From Simiduia aestuariiviva (GTDB taxonomy: Bacteria > Pseudomonadota > Gammaproteobacteria > Pseudomonadales > Cellvibrionaceae), in contig NZ_JACHXZ010000002.1 in NCBI RefSeq assembly GCF_014192475.1, forward strand, positions 416,524 to 480,523: a stretch of 64,000 nt of DNA, read 5' to 3'. Each line of letters starts with the position of its first letter. The first letter of the stretch is position 1. The position numbers and the translations under genes are program-made. Shown here one piece after another: positions 45,463-55,282 of the stretch. The notes beneath the pieces are model-generated. The model did not search any database. It was not told the DNA's origin and saw only the letters and a list, made by a program, of their open reading frames with translations.

Positions 45463-48030
45463 CTATGACTCTTCAGACGCTTCAGACACTTCTTGCTCTT
45501 CATCGGATTCTTCAATGCGCTCAACACCGACCAGCTGCTCGCCATCCTTCACCTTGATTAGACGAACACCCTGTGTATTTCGACTGAGTACGGACACTTC
45601 GTTGACACGCGTTCTCACCAATGTCCCTTGATCAGAAATCAGCATAATTTCTTCGCCATCGAACACTTGAACTGCACCGACTAATTGACCATTGCGTTCA
45701 CTGGTGGACATCGCGATGACACCCTGTGTGCCGCGGCCTTTCGTGGGAAACTCATCCACTTCGGTGCGCTTGCCGTAGCCTTTCTCGCTCACGGTGAGCA
45801 CAAAACCTTCGGTCTCTGGAACGATCATTCCAACGACGGACTGCCCTTCGTGCAGGCGAATTCCGCGCACACCACGAGAGGTACGGCCCATTGCCCTGAC
45901 ATCCGATTCTTTAAATCGAGCAGCTTTACCACTACTGGCTAAAAGCAAAATATCGCATTCGCCATTTGTAATGGCTGTCTTCACCAGTTGATCGCCCTCG
46001 TCTAGCTCGATCGCACGCAAACCGACACTGCGTGGGCGGGAAAACTGGGTGAGCGCAGTTTTCTTAACGGTACCATTGGCGGTTGCCATGAATATAAAGT
46101 GGTCATCATCATATTCTTGCACTGGCAGGATAGACGTGATGCGCTCGCCCTCATCTAGCGGCAGCAAATTAACGACGGGGCGCCCGCGAGACTGTCGGCC
46201 CGCAAGCGGTATTTGATACACCTTGATCCAATACACCTTACCCGCATTGGTAAACATCAACAGCGTGGTATGCGTATTCGCGATCAATAAGTGCTCAACA
46301 AAGTCCTCGTCTTTAACTGCGGTAGCTGACTTACCTTGACCACCCCGCTTTTGCGCCTGATAGTCTGTAAGCGGCTGACTTTTGGCATAACCGCCATGGG
46401 AAATTGTCACCACGCGGTCTTCTTCAGTAATCAAATCTTCAATAGTTAAGTCGCGGCGCGATGTAACAATTTCCGAACGTCGCTCATCACCGAAGCCCGC
46501 AATTACCTGCTCCAGCTCTTCACGGATAACCGCCATGAGGCGTTCTGACGAGCCCAGAATTTCCAAATAACCTGCAATTAATTCGAGCTTTTCTTGGTAC
46601 TCCGCCAATAGCTTATCGTGCTCCATGCCGGTCAAGCGATGCAGGCGCAACTCCAAAATTGCTTGCGCTTGCTCGGGCGACAGGTAGTACTTGTCGTCGC
46701 GCAGACCAAATTGCTCGGGCAACCCATCTGGCCTGCAGGCATCACTACCTGCGCGCTCTAGAAACTGACCAATATTGGCCGACTCCCATCCGCGCGCAAG
46801 CAACGCCTCTTTAGCATCCGCAGGCGTTGGCGACGACTTAATTAGCTCAATGACGGGGTCAATGTTGGCAATAGCAACGGCCAAACCTTCCAAAAGGTGG
46901 CCACGCTCACGCGCCTTGCGCAAAAGGTATACCGTGCGGCGAGTTACCACTTCACGGCGATGGCGCACAAAGTGGACCAGCAACTCCTTCAGGTTGAGGA
47001 TTTTTGGCTGACCATCTACCAGTGCAACAATGTTAATGCCAAATACATTTTCCAGCTGCGTTTGCGCATACAAGTTATTGAGGATTACCTCGCCTACTTC
47101 ACCACGCTTCAGCTCGATGACCACGCGCAAGCCGTCTTTGTCAGACTCGTCGCGCAGCTCACTGATACCCTCAATCTTCTTTTCTTTAACGAGCTCCGCA
47201 ATCTTTTCGATTAAGCGCGCCTTGTTAACCTGATATGGAATTTCGTGAATCACAATGCGTTCACGATTTGTCTTCTCATCGGTCTGAACTTCTGCGCGAG
47301 CGCGAATGTAGATACGACCACGGCCCGTGCGATAAGCCTCGATGATACCTGCACGGCCATTGATAATCGCAGCAGTGGGAAAGTCTGGCCCCGGAATGTA
47401 TTCCATGAGCTCGTCAATCGTAATGTCTTCATTATCGATTAACGCCAAGCACCCTTTAACAACCTCTGTTAGGTTGTGCGGTGGAATGTTGGTTGCCATA
47501 CCAACGGCGATACCTGACGAGCCATTCACGAGCAGGTTCGGAATGCGCGTGGGCAATACCGCGGGAATTAATTCGGTGCCATCGTAATTGGGCACGAAAT
47601 CAACGGTCTCCTTATCGAGATCCGCCAACAAATCATGGGCAATTTTAGCCATGCGAATTTCGGTATATCGCATCGCTGCCGCTGAATCGCCGTCAATGGA
47701 ACCAAAGTTACCCTGGCCGTCTACCAGCATGTAGCGCAGACTAAATGGCTGAGCCATCCTAACGATAGTGTCGTAGACAGCCGAATCGCCATGGGGATGG
47801 TATTTACCGATCACGTCACCAACCACACGGGCAGATTTTTTATAGGCTTTGTTCCAGTCGTTGTTTAGTTCGCTCATTGCGAACAACACACGGCGGTGTA
47901 CAGGCTTAAGTCCGTCCCTAACATCGGGCAGTGCACGACCCACAATTACGCTCATGGCGTAATCTAGATACGATTGCTTCAACTCATCTTCGATGTTGAC
48001 AGGCAAAATTTCTTTGGCTAATTCACCCAT
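45463..48030 (-). CDS. gyrA: DNA gyrase subunit A
   Basis: This protein of about 855 residues is the DNA-cutting subunit of gyrase. The catalytic tyrosine is in the [11 protein letters not shown] segment, and the quinolone region reads [20 protein letters not shown] with the wild-type Ser and Asp. The QRRGGQGK GyrA-box and the six-bladed C-terminal beta-pinwheel repeats are present, and the tail is acidic. The ATG at 48030 gives the standard start [18 protein letters not shown]. The 295 bases up to mtaD must hold both divergent promoters, but I see no strong consensus boxes there. Confidence 0.98.
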   Translation of the reverse strand: MGELAKEILPVNIEDELKQSYLDYAMSVIVGRALPDVRDGLKPVHRRVLFAMSELNNDWNKAYKKSARVVGDVIGKYHPHGDSAVYDTIVRMAQPFSLRYMLVDGQGNFGSIDGDSAAAMRYTEIRMAKIAHDLLADLDKETVDFVPNYDGTELIPAVLPTRIPNLLVNGSSGIAVGMATNIPPHNLTEVVKGCLALIDNEDITIDELMEYIPGPDFPTAAIINGRAGIIEAYRTGRGRIYIRARAEVQTDEKTNRERIVIHEIPYQVNKARLIEKIAELVKEKKIEGISELRDESDKDGLRVVIELKRGEVGEVILNNLYAQTQLENVFGINIVALVDGQPKILNLKELLVHFVRHRREVVTRRTVYLLRKARERGHLLEGLAVAIANIDPVIELIKSSPTPADAKEALLARGWESANIGQFLERAGSDACRPDGLPEQFGLRDDKYYLSPEQAQAILELRLHRLTGMEHDKLLAEYQEKLELIAGYLEILGSSERLMAVIREELEQVIAGFGDERRSEIVTSRRDLTIEDLITEEDRVVTISHGGYAKSQPLTDYQAQKRGGQGKSATAVKDEDFVEHLLIANTHTTLLMFTNAGKVYWIKVYQIPLAGRQSRGRPVVNLLPLDEGERITSILPVQEYDDDHFIFMATANGTVKKTALTQFSRPRSVGLRAIELDEGDQLVKTAITNGECDILLLASSGKAARFKESDVRAMGRTSRGVRGIRLHEGQSVVGMIVPETEGFVLTVSEKGYGKRTEVDEFPTKGRGTQGVIAMSTSERNGQLVGAVQVFDGEEIMLISDQGTLVRTRVNEVSVLSRNTQGVRLIKVKDGEQLVGVERIEESDEEQEVSEASEES

Positions 48031-48325
48031 GGAATACAGCTTTCCTTTTTGTAGTTTTAACCTGGGGGGTTGCCCCCACAATCAGACCCGATCAAGGCAC
48101 GCTAGCCCCCCCTTTGAGGGCGACCCAGCTCGCATATAAGCGCCGGATACTACCATATTTTCAAGGACATAGGCACTGCCGCTGTACGGAGTTACATTGA
48201 AGGTTATACTGCCGTCCGCAGGTGGGTTAATGAACACAAAACTCCACCAAAAAGAACACTTTTTAACCAGCTCGACGGCTTTTTAAGCACCGCGCAACGC
48301 ATCACCTTTTGGGGCGAGAAAGACT

Positions 48326-49666
48326 ATGGCAAAAATCGACGTAGACACCTTAATCAGCGCACGCTGGATTGCACCAGTAGACATCGACCGCGACGCCATC
48401 CTAGAGGGCTACAGCATTGCCATTAAGGGCGACCGCATCGAAGACATTTGCCCTACCAATGAGGCCTCAGCCAAATTCAATGCCAAAGAGACTCTGGACT
48501 TGCCCGAACATGTGATCATTCCAGGACTGATCAACGCGCACGGTCATGCGGCGATGAGCTTATTGCGAGGATTCGCAGATGATCTGCCTCTAAAACCCTG
48601 GCTAGAGGAGCATATCTGGCCCGCGGAAGGTAAACACGTCTCCGCGCCCTTCGTGCGCGACGGTACGGAACTGGCTATTGCCGAAATGCTGCTCGGCGGC
48701 ACCACCTGCTTCTCAGACATGTATTTTTTCCCCGAAGCCGCCATTGAAGCTGTTGAACAAAGCGGCATGCGAGCTCAGATATGCATACCCATTATGGATT
48801 TTCCAACCCCCTGGGCCAGCACCCCTGAGGAGTACCTCGCCAAAGGTGAATCCATGCTGCAACAATTGAGCAACCACAACCGCATAGGCTTGGCATTAGG
48901 CCCCCATGCACCCTACACCGTTGGCGATGAGACATTCACTCGCCTAGTGGATTTAGCCGACAAGTATCAACGGCCCATTCAAGTCCATTTGCATGAAACG
49001 GACGAAGAAGTGGCCAGCAGCCTAGCGTCATTAAAGGTGCGCCCCACTGAGCGTCTAGAATCTCTTGGAGTTCTTACACACACGACCCAGTGCGTGCATA
49101 TGACCCAAATTGACGAAACCGATATGAATATTCTGAAGCGCACGGGTGCCCATGTAGTTCACTGCCCAGAGAGCAACATGAAGCTTGCCAGTGGCATCTG
49201 CCCCACCGCAACCCTACTTGCCGCCGACATTAACACCTGCATTGGTACCGATGGTTGCGCGAGCAATAATGACCTCAACATGCTTGGGGAAATGCGGACC
49301 GCAGCGCTCTTGGGTAAGGTCAGCGCCGGCGATCCTGCGGTTTTGGGCGCCCATACACTGCTCAAAATGGCGACACTTAACGGCGCCAAAGCACTGGGAA
49401 TCGACGACATTGCCGGCTCACTAACAATCGGTAAACGAGCAGATATCGCAGCGATCGCCCTAGATGATTTACAATTTAGCCCCATTTATGACCCCGTCGC
49501 CCACTTGCTCTATACCGACTGTGCCCACAAAGTGAGCCACGTGTGGGTTGACGGCAAAATGGTCGTCAGAGAGCGCCAACTGCTTACACTTGATGCAGCC
49601 GCAATCCACGCCCGCGCAAAACAGTGGCAGGCAACCATAAATCAAGCTTCACAGATAAATGAGTGA
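48326..49666 (+). CDS. mtaD: 5'-methylthioadenosine/S-adenosylhomocysteine deaminase (TRZ/ATZ family)
   Basis: This 446-residue amidohydrolase deaminates MTA or SAH. The metal motif INAHGHAAMSLLRG, the GTTCFSDMYFF segment, VHLHETDEEV, HCPESNMKLASG and GTDGCASNNDLNM are the family's conserved sites. It is followed by ubiG, whose product releases SAH, in a tight operon (stop overlapping the next reading frame), as in pseudomonads. GGGGCGAG lies before the ATG. Confidence 0.92.
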   Translation: MAKIDVDTLISARWIAPVDIDRDAILEGYSIAIKGDRIEDICPTNEASAKFNAKETLDLPEHVIIPGLINAHGHAAMSLLRGFADDLPLKPWLEEHIWPAEGKHVSAPFVRDGTELAIAEMLLGGTTCFSDMYFFPEAAIEAVEQSGMRAQICIPIMDFPTPWASTPEEYLAKGESMLQQLSNHNRIGLALGPHAPYTVGDETFTRLVDLADKYQRPIQVHLHETDEEVASSLASLKVRPTERLESLGVLTHTTQCVHMTQIDETDMNILKRTGAHVVHCPESNMKLASGICPTATLLAADINTCIGTDGCASNNDLNMLGEMRTAALLGKVSAGDPAVLGAHTLLKMATLNGAKALGIDDIAGSLTIGKRADIAAIALDDLQFSPIYDPVAHLLYTDCAHKVSHVWVDGKMVVRERQLLTLDAAAIHARAKQWQATINQASQINE

Positions 49667-49671
49667 CATTC

Positions 49672-50397
49672 ATGGCACCTGAAGGACATACAACCGGCAA
49701 CGTGGATAGCGCAGAAATTGCTAAATTTGAGGCACTTGCAGCCCGCTGGTGGGATCCCAATACCGAATTTAAACCCCTGCATGACATCAATCCGCTGCGT
49801 GCCAATTTTATTGATAGCCGCTCACCTGTGGCCGGCAAAGCGCATATCGATGTTGGCTGTGGTGGTGGCCTTTTGACAGAAGCGCTCGCTCAACGCGGCG
49901 CCAATGTCACCGGCATTGATATGGGCGAAGCCCCGCTGACCGTTGCCAAGCTCCATGCACTTGAGTCGGGGCTCGATATCCAATATCAACAAATCACAGC
50001 GGAGGCAATGGCAGTAGATCACCCAAACCACTTTGATTTAGTTACTTGCTTGGAAATGTTAGAGCATGTACCAGACCCTAGCTCCGTGGTTCAAGCCTGT
50101 GCCAATTTGGCAAAGCCCGGCGGAGACATTTATTTTTCGACGCTAAACCGAAATCCTAAAAGCTATGCTTTTGCCATCCTCGGAGCCGAATACCTATTAA
50201 AGCTGCTGCCTAAAGGCACGCACGAATACAGTAAATTTATCAAGCCATCCGAACTGGCCCAATGGATGCGCTCGGCGGGCCTGGAGCTCGTTGCTATGAC
50301 GGGCATGGTATACAACCCAATTACCAAAACCTATCGACTAAACGATCACGACGTCTCCGTTAACTACCTCGTACACGCGCGCAAACCCCATGACTAA
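49672..50397 (+). CDS. ubiG: Ubiquinone O-methyltransferase
   Basis: This protein of about 241 residues carries out both O-methylations of ubiquinone synthesis using SAM. The family start EIAKFEALAARWWDPN, the SAM motif HIDVGCGGGLLTEALA and LVTCLEMLEHVPDP are seen. I take the ATG at 49672 because a GTG at 49663 has no ribosome site; the difference is three residues. It overlaps the phosphatase gene by 8 bases. Confidence 0.96.
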   Translation: MAPEGHTTGNVDSAEIAKFEALAARWWDPNTEFKPLHDINPLRANFIDSRSPVAGKAHIDVGCGGGLLTEALAQRGANVTGIDMGEAPLTVAKLHALESGLDIQYQQITAEAMAVDHPNHFDLVTCLEMLEHVPDPSSVVQACANLAKPGGDIYFSTLNRNPKSYAFAILGAEYLLKLLPKGTHEYSKFIKPSELAQWMRSAGLELVAMTGMVYNPITKTYRLNDHDVSVNYLVHARKPHD

Positions 50398-51058
50398 ACG
50401 AGGCTTTCTGTTTGATCTAGACGGTACACTAGTCGACACCGCTCAGGATTTTATAGCGACAGTCAATTATTTTCGCGCGTCAAAACAGCTCCCCCTCATG
50501 ACCGCTTCAGATATCGCGCCACTGGTAAATGGCGGCGCAGCAGTCTTGACGGAAGTGAGCTTCAACATCAATCGAGAGCAAGATGACTTCCATCAACTCC
50601 AAGCGCAATTTTTAGATGTTTACGAGCAGCAAATCGGGCGACACAGTGAACTTTATGAAGGCCTTGGTCAACTTTTAACGCACTGTGAAAGCACTGACAC
50701 TCCGTGGGGAATCGTGACAAACAAACACCGACGATTTGCTGCCCTTTTAATAGAGCGCCTTAATCTAAAGCCAGGCTGCTTGATTTGTGGCGACGATGTC
50801 AGCCAACCTAAACCCGCACCAGAAGCGCTTTTACATGCAGCAAAAGCACTAGCATGCGAGTCCACCCTACTAGGCTATTGCGGCGATCATGAACGCGACA
50901 TCGAGGCCGGTCGAAATGCACAGATGTTCACAATTGCCGTAGGCTACGGTTACCTCGCACCCGACACACATCTTGGGGATTGGGGCGCAGACAAAATCGT
51001 ACACACGCCTCAACAGCTGGCTACCAGCATTAAAGATTTTATCGACAGTACCGTATAG
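50390..51058 (+). CDS. mupP: HAD-family phosphatase, probably N-acetylmuramic acid 6-phosphate phosphatase
   Basis: This 222-residue haloacid-dehalogenase enzyme has the nucleophile motif FDLDGTLVDTAQDF, GIVTNKHRRFAALL, and YCGDHERDIEAGRNA. Such genes are often named gph (phosphoglycolate phosphatase). In Pseudomonas putida the gene between ubiG and yciK was shown to be MupP, acting in cell-wall recycling. The same gene order here makes MupP the better call, but the exact substrate is inferred. Confidence 0.85.
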   Translation: MTKRGFLFDLDGTLVDTAQDFIATVNYFRASKQLPLMTASDIAPLVNGGAAVLTEVSFNINREQDDFHQLQAQFLDVYEQQIGRHSELYEGLGQLLTHCESTDTPWGIVTNKHRRFAALLIERLNLKPGCLICGDDVSQPKPAPEALLHAAKALACESTLLGYCGDHERDIEAGRNAQMFTIAVGYGYLAPDTHLGDWGADKIVHTPQQLATSIKDFIDSTV

Positions 51059-51074
51059 ACATATGGAGATTTGA

Positions 51075-51836
51075 ATGAACCCACTGGATTATCAGGCACC
51101 CGCAAACCTTCTAGAGCAACGGGTCATCGCGGTGACTGGCGCTGGCGATGGCATCGGAAAAGAGGCGGCATTGACCTTTGCTCGACACGGTGCAACTGTG
51201 ATTTTAATGGGGAAAACAGTGGCCAAACTGGAAAATGTTTTTGACCAAATCGCAGATGAAAATCTTGCGGAGGCAGCCATATACCCTATTGATTTTTTCG
51301 GTGCCACAGAACCTGACTACATAGATATGTGCAATCGCATCGAAGCCGCATTTGGCAAGCTGGATGGCATTCTGTTTAATGCAGCCGAACTGGGCGATCG
51401 CACGCCGCTGCAAAACTACGCCATTGATACATGGCAACGCTTAATGCAGGTCAATGTCACAGCACCTTTTTTAATGTGTAAACATCTGCTGCCGCTGCTT
51501 CGAAAATCCGACGACGCGAGTCTCGTATTCACCGGCTCTAGTGTTGGCTATAAGGGCCGAGCCTATTGGGGCGCTTATGCTGTGACTAAAGCAGCCGGCG
51601 AAAATTTAATGCAGACGTTAGCTGATGAAGAGGATGGTACCAGCACCGTTAGGGCCAACAGCATCAACCCAGGCGCTACCCGCACTAAAATGCGCGCCAA
51701 AGCCTTCCCCGCAGAAAACCCAAGCACAGTAAAAACGCCGGGAGAATTAATGCCAGCGTATTTGTATTTAATGGGGAGAGATTCTAAACACCTAAACGGC
51801 TCACAAGTTGATGCAAGCAGTAGAAAAATTGACTAA
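51075..51836 (+). CDS. yciK: SDR-family oxidoreductase YciK
   Basis: This 253-residue short-chain dehydrogenase has the NAD(P) motif VTGAGDGIGKEAALTFARHG, the NAAELGDRTPL strand, a Ser-Tyr-Lys active site (GSSVGYKGRAYWGAYAVTKA) and INPGATRTKMRAKAFP. The physiological substrate is not known. A GGAG lies 8 bases before the ATG. It overlaps the convergent lipoprotein gene by 4 bases, with no terminator in between. Confidence 0.9.
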   Translation: MNPLDYQAPANLLEQRVIAVTGAGDGIGKEAALTFARHGATVILMGKTVAKLENVFDQIADENLAEAAIYPIDFFGATEPDYIDMCNRIEAAFGKLDGILFNAAELGDRTPLQNYAIDTWQRLMQVNVTAPFLMCKHLLPLLRKSDDASLVFTGSSVGYKGRAYWGAYAVTKAAGENLMQTLADEEDGTSTVRANSINPGATRTKMRAKAFPAENPSTVKTPGELMPAYLYLMGRDSKHLNGSQVDASSRKID

Positions 51837-52387
51837 GGCTGTTCGCTACTGTCGTCGCCGACCGTAGCGCCTTCATCATCTAAGGCATTAGTAGCACCAT
51901 CGGGTAACGGCCCTGCTGTAGCACTCGCATTGTCTAAGGTCGCGCTGGTCGAAGCAGACTGTGAAGTATCACCCTGGACGGATTGTAATGCCACGGCAGT
52001 AGAATCGGGTTTGTTTTGAGCTGGTAACGTGGGCGTGCGCCGCCAATAATCAGCGACCACTCCCTGGGAAAACGCAACCACGTGCCACTCTGGTGTCGAT
52101 TCAACAGCGCGCTGGTCAAATAAGAGAAACACGCGAATACCTTTGCTGGCCCTTCGCTCCACCCGATAAATAAATTGTTCGCCGCCGTCATCGAGAGAAA
52201 TAATTTGGTCCGGATGCCCGATATAGCGCAACACCCACTGGCGATCAGTATGCCCTACTGAAATTAAATCAAACACCTCCGCATCGAAACTTGAACTGCC
52301 ATGGCGCAATTCAGAAGTATTATCAATCTCCACGAAACTGCATGATTGCAGCGCAAGAAACCATACAACTAAGAAACCACAACGCAT
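51833..52387 (-). CDS. Putative lipoprotein of unknown function
   Basis: This 184-residue protein begins with a short signal sequence and a lipobox (LQSC, Cys16). The middle part, with IGHPDQIISLDDGGEQFIYRV, has a weak likeness to the small BamE/SmpA-type fold. The last 60 residues are low-complexity Ser, Thr, Ala and Asp. It closes the chemotaxis operon, 5 bases after the DUF2802 gene. I cannot give it a function. Confidence 0.65.
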   Translation of the reverse strand: MRCGFLVVWFLALQSCSFVEIDNTSELRHGSSSFDAEVFDLISVGHTDRQWVLRYIGHPDQIISLDDGGEQFIYRVERRASKGIRVFLLFDQRAVESTPEWHVVAFSQGVVADYWRRTPTLPAQNKPDSTAVALQSVQGDTSQSASTSATLDNASATAGPLPDGATNALDDEGATVGDDSSEQP

Positions 52388-52392
52388 GCTAC

Positions 52393-52839
52393 TCAGCTCA
52401 CTGGCTCAGTGGCTGTAGTACGCAGCATCGCCAATAGCTGTACTTCTGCTTGCGACATGCCGGTGGCGTTGGCCACTTGCCCCGCCGTCAATCCTTGAGC
52501 GAGCATTTCGCCGGCTTGCTGATAATGTGAATCCATGTTCACTATTGAAGCTCGAGGAACAGGCGCAGCAGCCGGCTTCTGCGGCTCTTTTAGTTGATTT
52601 CGTTTTTGTCTCTGCATATTTTTTTCAATACTTAGCAATTTTCGGCCCATCCCAATGAGACCATTATTGCCAATGGTCACGGTTTGCTTCAGCTCTTCCA
52701 TCGCATCCCGCACCGCCACCTCTTGGCGCTTTACCCGCATTAGACTGAGCAGCGCAACGGACACGGCCACCCAGCTAATAATTACGACGCCAGCAAGGAT
52801 GGCTTCCAGTGAGGTGAATTGCGAAATGATAGATTGCAT
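52393..52839 (-). CDS. DUF2802 domain protein
   Basis: This 148-residue protein has one N-terminal membrane helix (residues 13-34), a coiled-coil stretch (RDAMEELKQTVTIGNNGLIG) and a C-terminal helix-turn-helix-like part (LTAGQVANATGMSQAEVQLL). It matches the DUF2802 family, regularly found after cheW in polar-flagellum clusters. Its role in chemotaxis or flagellar placement has not been settled. The gap to cheW is 24 bases. Confidence 0.8.
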   Translation of the reverse strand: MQSIISQFTSLEAILAGVVIISWVAVSVALLSLMRVKRQEVAVRDAMEELKQTVTIGNNGLIGMGRKLLSIEKNMQRQKRNQLKEPQKPAAAPVPRASIVNMDSHYQQAGEMLAQGLTAGQVANATGMSQAEVQLLAMLRTTATEPVS

Positions 52840-52863
52840 AACTAAACCTCTGCCGTTACGGCA

Positions 52864-53349
52864 TTAAACATCTTCTAAATCCAGCCATTCCTCATCGGAC
52901 AACAACTTGTTCAACTCGATAAGGATTAATAGTTCATTGTTTTTGTGGCACACGCCTTGGATGAACTTTGCACTTTCATCATTGCCGACATTGGGAGCAG
53001 TCTCAATTTCTGACTGTCTCAAATAGACAACTTCTGCGACGCTGTCGACCAATATCCCAACCACATGGTTATCGGCTTCAATGATGACGATGCGCGTATT
53101 GTCGTTTATTTCGCCAGACTCTAAGCCAAATCTATGGCGTGTATCTATCACAGTAACAACGTTGCCGCGGAGATTGATAATGCCCAACACGTAGGATGGC
53201 GCACCTGGCACTGGCGCAATCTCTGAGTAGCGCAGCACTTCCTGAACCTGCATTACATTGATGCCATAGGTTTCACCCGCAAGCTTGAACGTCACCCACT
53301 GGAGAATCGGGTCATCACTTGACTTTGTTTTTGTAGAGCTTGTGGCCAT
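52864..53349 (-). CDS. cheW: Chemotaxis coupling protein CheW
   Basis: This 161-residue cytoplasmic protein links chemoreceptors to CheA. The CheW fold is seen in WVTFKLAGETYGINVMQVQEVL, VLGIINLRGNVVTVIDTR and HVVGILVDSVAEVVYL. The length is usual. It follows the larger CheW-domain gene by 96 bases in which I see no gene. Confidence 0.94.
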   Translation of the reverse strand: MATSSTKTKSSDDPILQWVTFKLAGETYGINVMQVQEVLRYSEIAPVPGAPSYVLGIINLRGNVVTVIDTRHRFGLESGEINDNTRIVIIEADNHVVGILVDSVAEVVYLRQSEIETAPNVGNDESAKFIQGVCHKNNELLILIELNKLLSDEEWLDLEDV

Positions 53350-53445
53350 TCTTAATTCCTCAGGCTAAGCAGCGTCAAAATATTAGCGGCGGCCTATTTA
53401 ATATAGATTAAAGCAGCTTCTATGCCAGTCAGACTGAGCGTGATT

Positions 53446-54435
53446 TCAGCCTTTCTTATTTCTATCGGCCGCCATCAGTAGCGCGCCCATATTTCGAACG
53501 TCGATCAACGCACACATGTGGGCCTTGATGGTACCCGCCAACCAGGGACGCTGCGTCCTCGATGTACGCCATTTGACATCCGTCGGGTCTAGGGATTTGG
53601 GTTGCTGTACGGAATCCACGGCCAAGCCCCACTCCAACCCATCTATTGAAACGACGTATTTAGCGGTTTTCAGGAACTCGGCATCGTAGCGTTCAGGCAT
53701 GACGAAAAGTGCGGTATTAACGGTTTTAATCTGTCCCATTGGGGTCGGTTGTAACCCCATAAACCAATCGGCTTGGCCGAACAGAGGGGTCAATTCCTCA
53801 GTGATCGGCTGAATCTGCCCGAGCGCAATCAAGGGTACTGCCAGCGTTAGGCCATAGACCTTAAATAGCAATACATCGAATCGGTCCTGGGCCCAGTGCG
53901 GCCGGCCATTGTCGTGCCAGTCCAGATCGATCGCGGCTTCGTGCTGCTCAACAACCTCAACATTTGGTTCTTGCTCCGCAGCCTGTGGTTCGACGATGGG
54001 TTCTGGGATCAGCGCTGGTGTGGGTTCTTTTAACGGGGTGGGTACAGGGGCCGTCAAAAGTTGCGGTTGCGCACTACTTAACAAACGGTTGAGCTTTTCT
54101 CGGTCTACCAGCGCGACGTCTTGCTCAGGCGCATTTTGCGGCGCTTTGCCTGACGGCTTTGTAGTACGGGGCACAGAGGTTGGCACAGGCGCGCGTGTCG
54201 GAGAGTCTGAATTTACCTTCAAGTCCTGACTCACTGGTACCCTATCTGCAGGCTCTTGGGGCACCTTCGCGGGCTCGATGTTGTGAGCTCGGCCGCCATT
54301 TTCTAGAACTCTTGCCTGATCCTTCAGGTCCACCCCAGAATCATCTGCTTGGGGCATTTCAGGGGCAGACACGTCCTCATATAAGAGCGCAGCAAGATAA
54401 TCACACACGGAATCTTCGGGTGTATTGATAGTCAC
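53446..54435 (-). CDS. CheW-domain protein with long N-terminal extension
   Basis: This protein of about 329 residues has a proline- and glutamate-rich disordered N-terminal part (residues 1-185) and a C-terminal CheW-like domain (from about 190, with FKVYGLTLAVPLIALGQIQP). In the polar-flagellum clusters of pseudomonads the gene after parA is a second CheW-like gene of this kind and is thought to connect the ParA-type positioning system to the chemotaxis array. I choose the GTG at 54435, which overlaps the parA stop and has GGAG at good spacing; a longer frame to 54486 lies inside parA. Confidence 0.83.
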   Translation of the reverse strand: MTINTPEDSVCDYLAALLYEDVSAPEMPQADDSGVDLKDQARVLENGGRAHNIEPAKVPQEPADRVPVSQDLKVNSDSPTRAPVPTSVPRTTKPSGKAPQNAPEQDVALVDREKLNRLLSSAQPQLLTAPVPTPLKEPTPALIPEPIVEPQAAEQEPNVEVVEQHEAAIDLDWHDNGRPHWAQDRFDVLLFKVYGLTLAVPLIALGQIQPITEELTPLFGQADWFMGLQPTPMGQIKTVNTALFVMPERYDAEFLKTAKYVVSIDGLEWGLAVDSVQQPKSLDPTDVKWRTSRTQRPWLAGTIKAHMCALIDVRNMGALLMAADRNKKG

Positions 54436-55226
54436 GACACCTGCTCCAAACTCGCCTGCCCCTGACCCTGGAGCCATTTCAAGCATTGGCGGTAGGCATC
54501 AATGCCATGGCTGTCCGGTGAAAACACGTGAGGATACTGGCCCGCCTTGCTTGCATCTCTAAATTTAGTATCCACCGGAATGCGGCCCGGGAAAACGTTA
54601 TCACCGTAGTGGTTACGCAGGTGACGCAAGCTAGCCACTGAGGCCTGAGTGCGTCGATCAAACATAGTTGGCACAATGGCAAAGTTCAGCGCTCGGTTGC
54701 GCGACCTTGCCATCATCGTAAGGGTATGAGTCATTCTCTCTAATCCCTTGAGAGCCAAGAATTCCGTTTGTACTGGAATCACGAGTCTGTCGCAGGCAGC
54801 AAGGGCATTTACAAGCAATATCCCAAGCAATGGAGGGCTGTCAATTATTGCGATATCAACTATCGATGACATCAATTTTAGCGCCTTACCGACCACTAAA
54901 CCCATGCCATCACGACCAATAGCTTGTCGCTCCAATGTGGCAAGCGCAGTAGACGCCGGCAATAGATAGGCACTCTCAATGGGGGTATTGCACAACAACG
55001 TGCGAAGCTCGTCAGCAGACAATTCATCTTTCTGCTGAAACAAGGTGTATGCACCTTTTGCCTGATGGTCTGGATCCTGCCCAAAATAACTCGAAAGCGA
55101 TCCATGGGGGTCTAAATCTACCAGCAATACCCGCTTGCCCTGCTCTGCCAAAAGGCCAGCCAGCGTTACAGCGGTGGTTGTTTTGCCTACTCCACCCTTT
55201 TGATTGGCAACACTCCAAATTTCCAC
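54432..55226 (-). CDS. parA: ParA-family ATPase (chemotaxis array positioning)
   Basis: This 264-residue ATPase has the deviant Walker A motif NQKGGVGKTTTAVTLAGLL, the switch VDLDPHGSL and IDSPPLLGILL. In Vibrio and Pseudomonas the ParA (ParC) next to cheW places chemotaxis arrays at the cell pole. A chromosome-partition role is unlikely since no parB or origin is near. It starts 56 bases after motD. Confidence 0.88.
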   Translation of the reverse strand: MEIWSVANQKGGVGKTTTAVTLAGLLAEQGKRVLLVDLDPHGSLSSYFGQDPDHQAKGAYTLFQQKDELSADELRTLLCNTPIESAYLLPASTALATLERQAIGRDGMGLVVGKALKLMSSIVDIAIIDSPPLLGILLVNALAACDRLVIPVQTEFLALKGLERMTHTLTMMARSRNRALNFAIVPTMFDRRTQASVASLRHLRNHYGDNVFPGRIPVDTKFRDASKAGQYPHVFSPDSHGIDAYRQCLKWLQGQGQASLEQVS

Positions 55227-55282
55227 TCAGTATCCAGGTAATTGTCAATTTCTTGACTGATGTCTGCGGGGCAATTGCCCCA

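Noticed and set aside
47780-47860. Quinolone-resistance change in gyrA
   Set aside because: The motif reads GDSAVYDT, with the sensitive-type Ser and Asp.
54432-55226. Chromosome-partition parA near an origin
   Set aside because: No parB, no DnaA boxes and no origin genes; the motD/cheW context points to the chemotaxis-array ParA.
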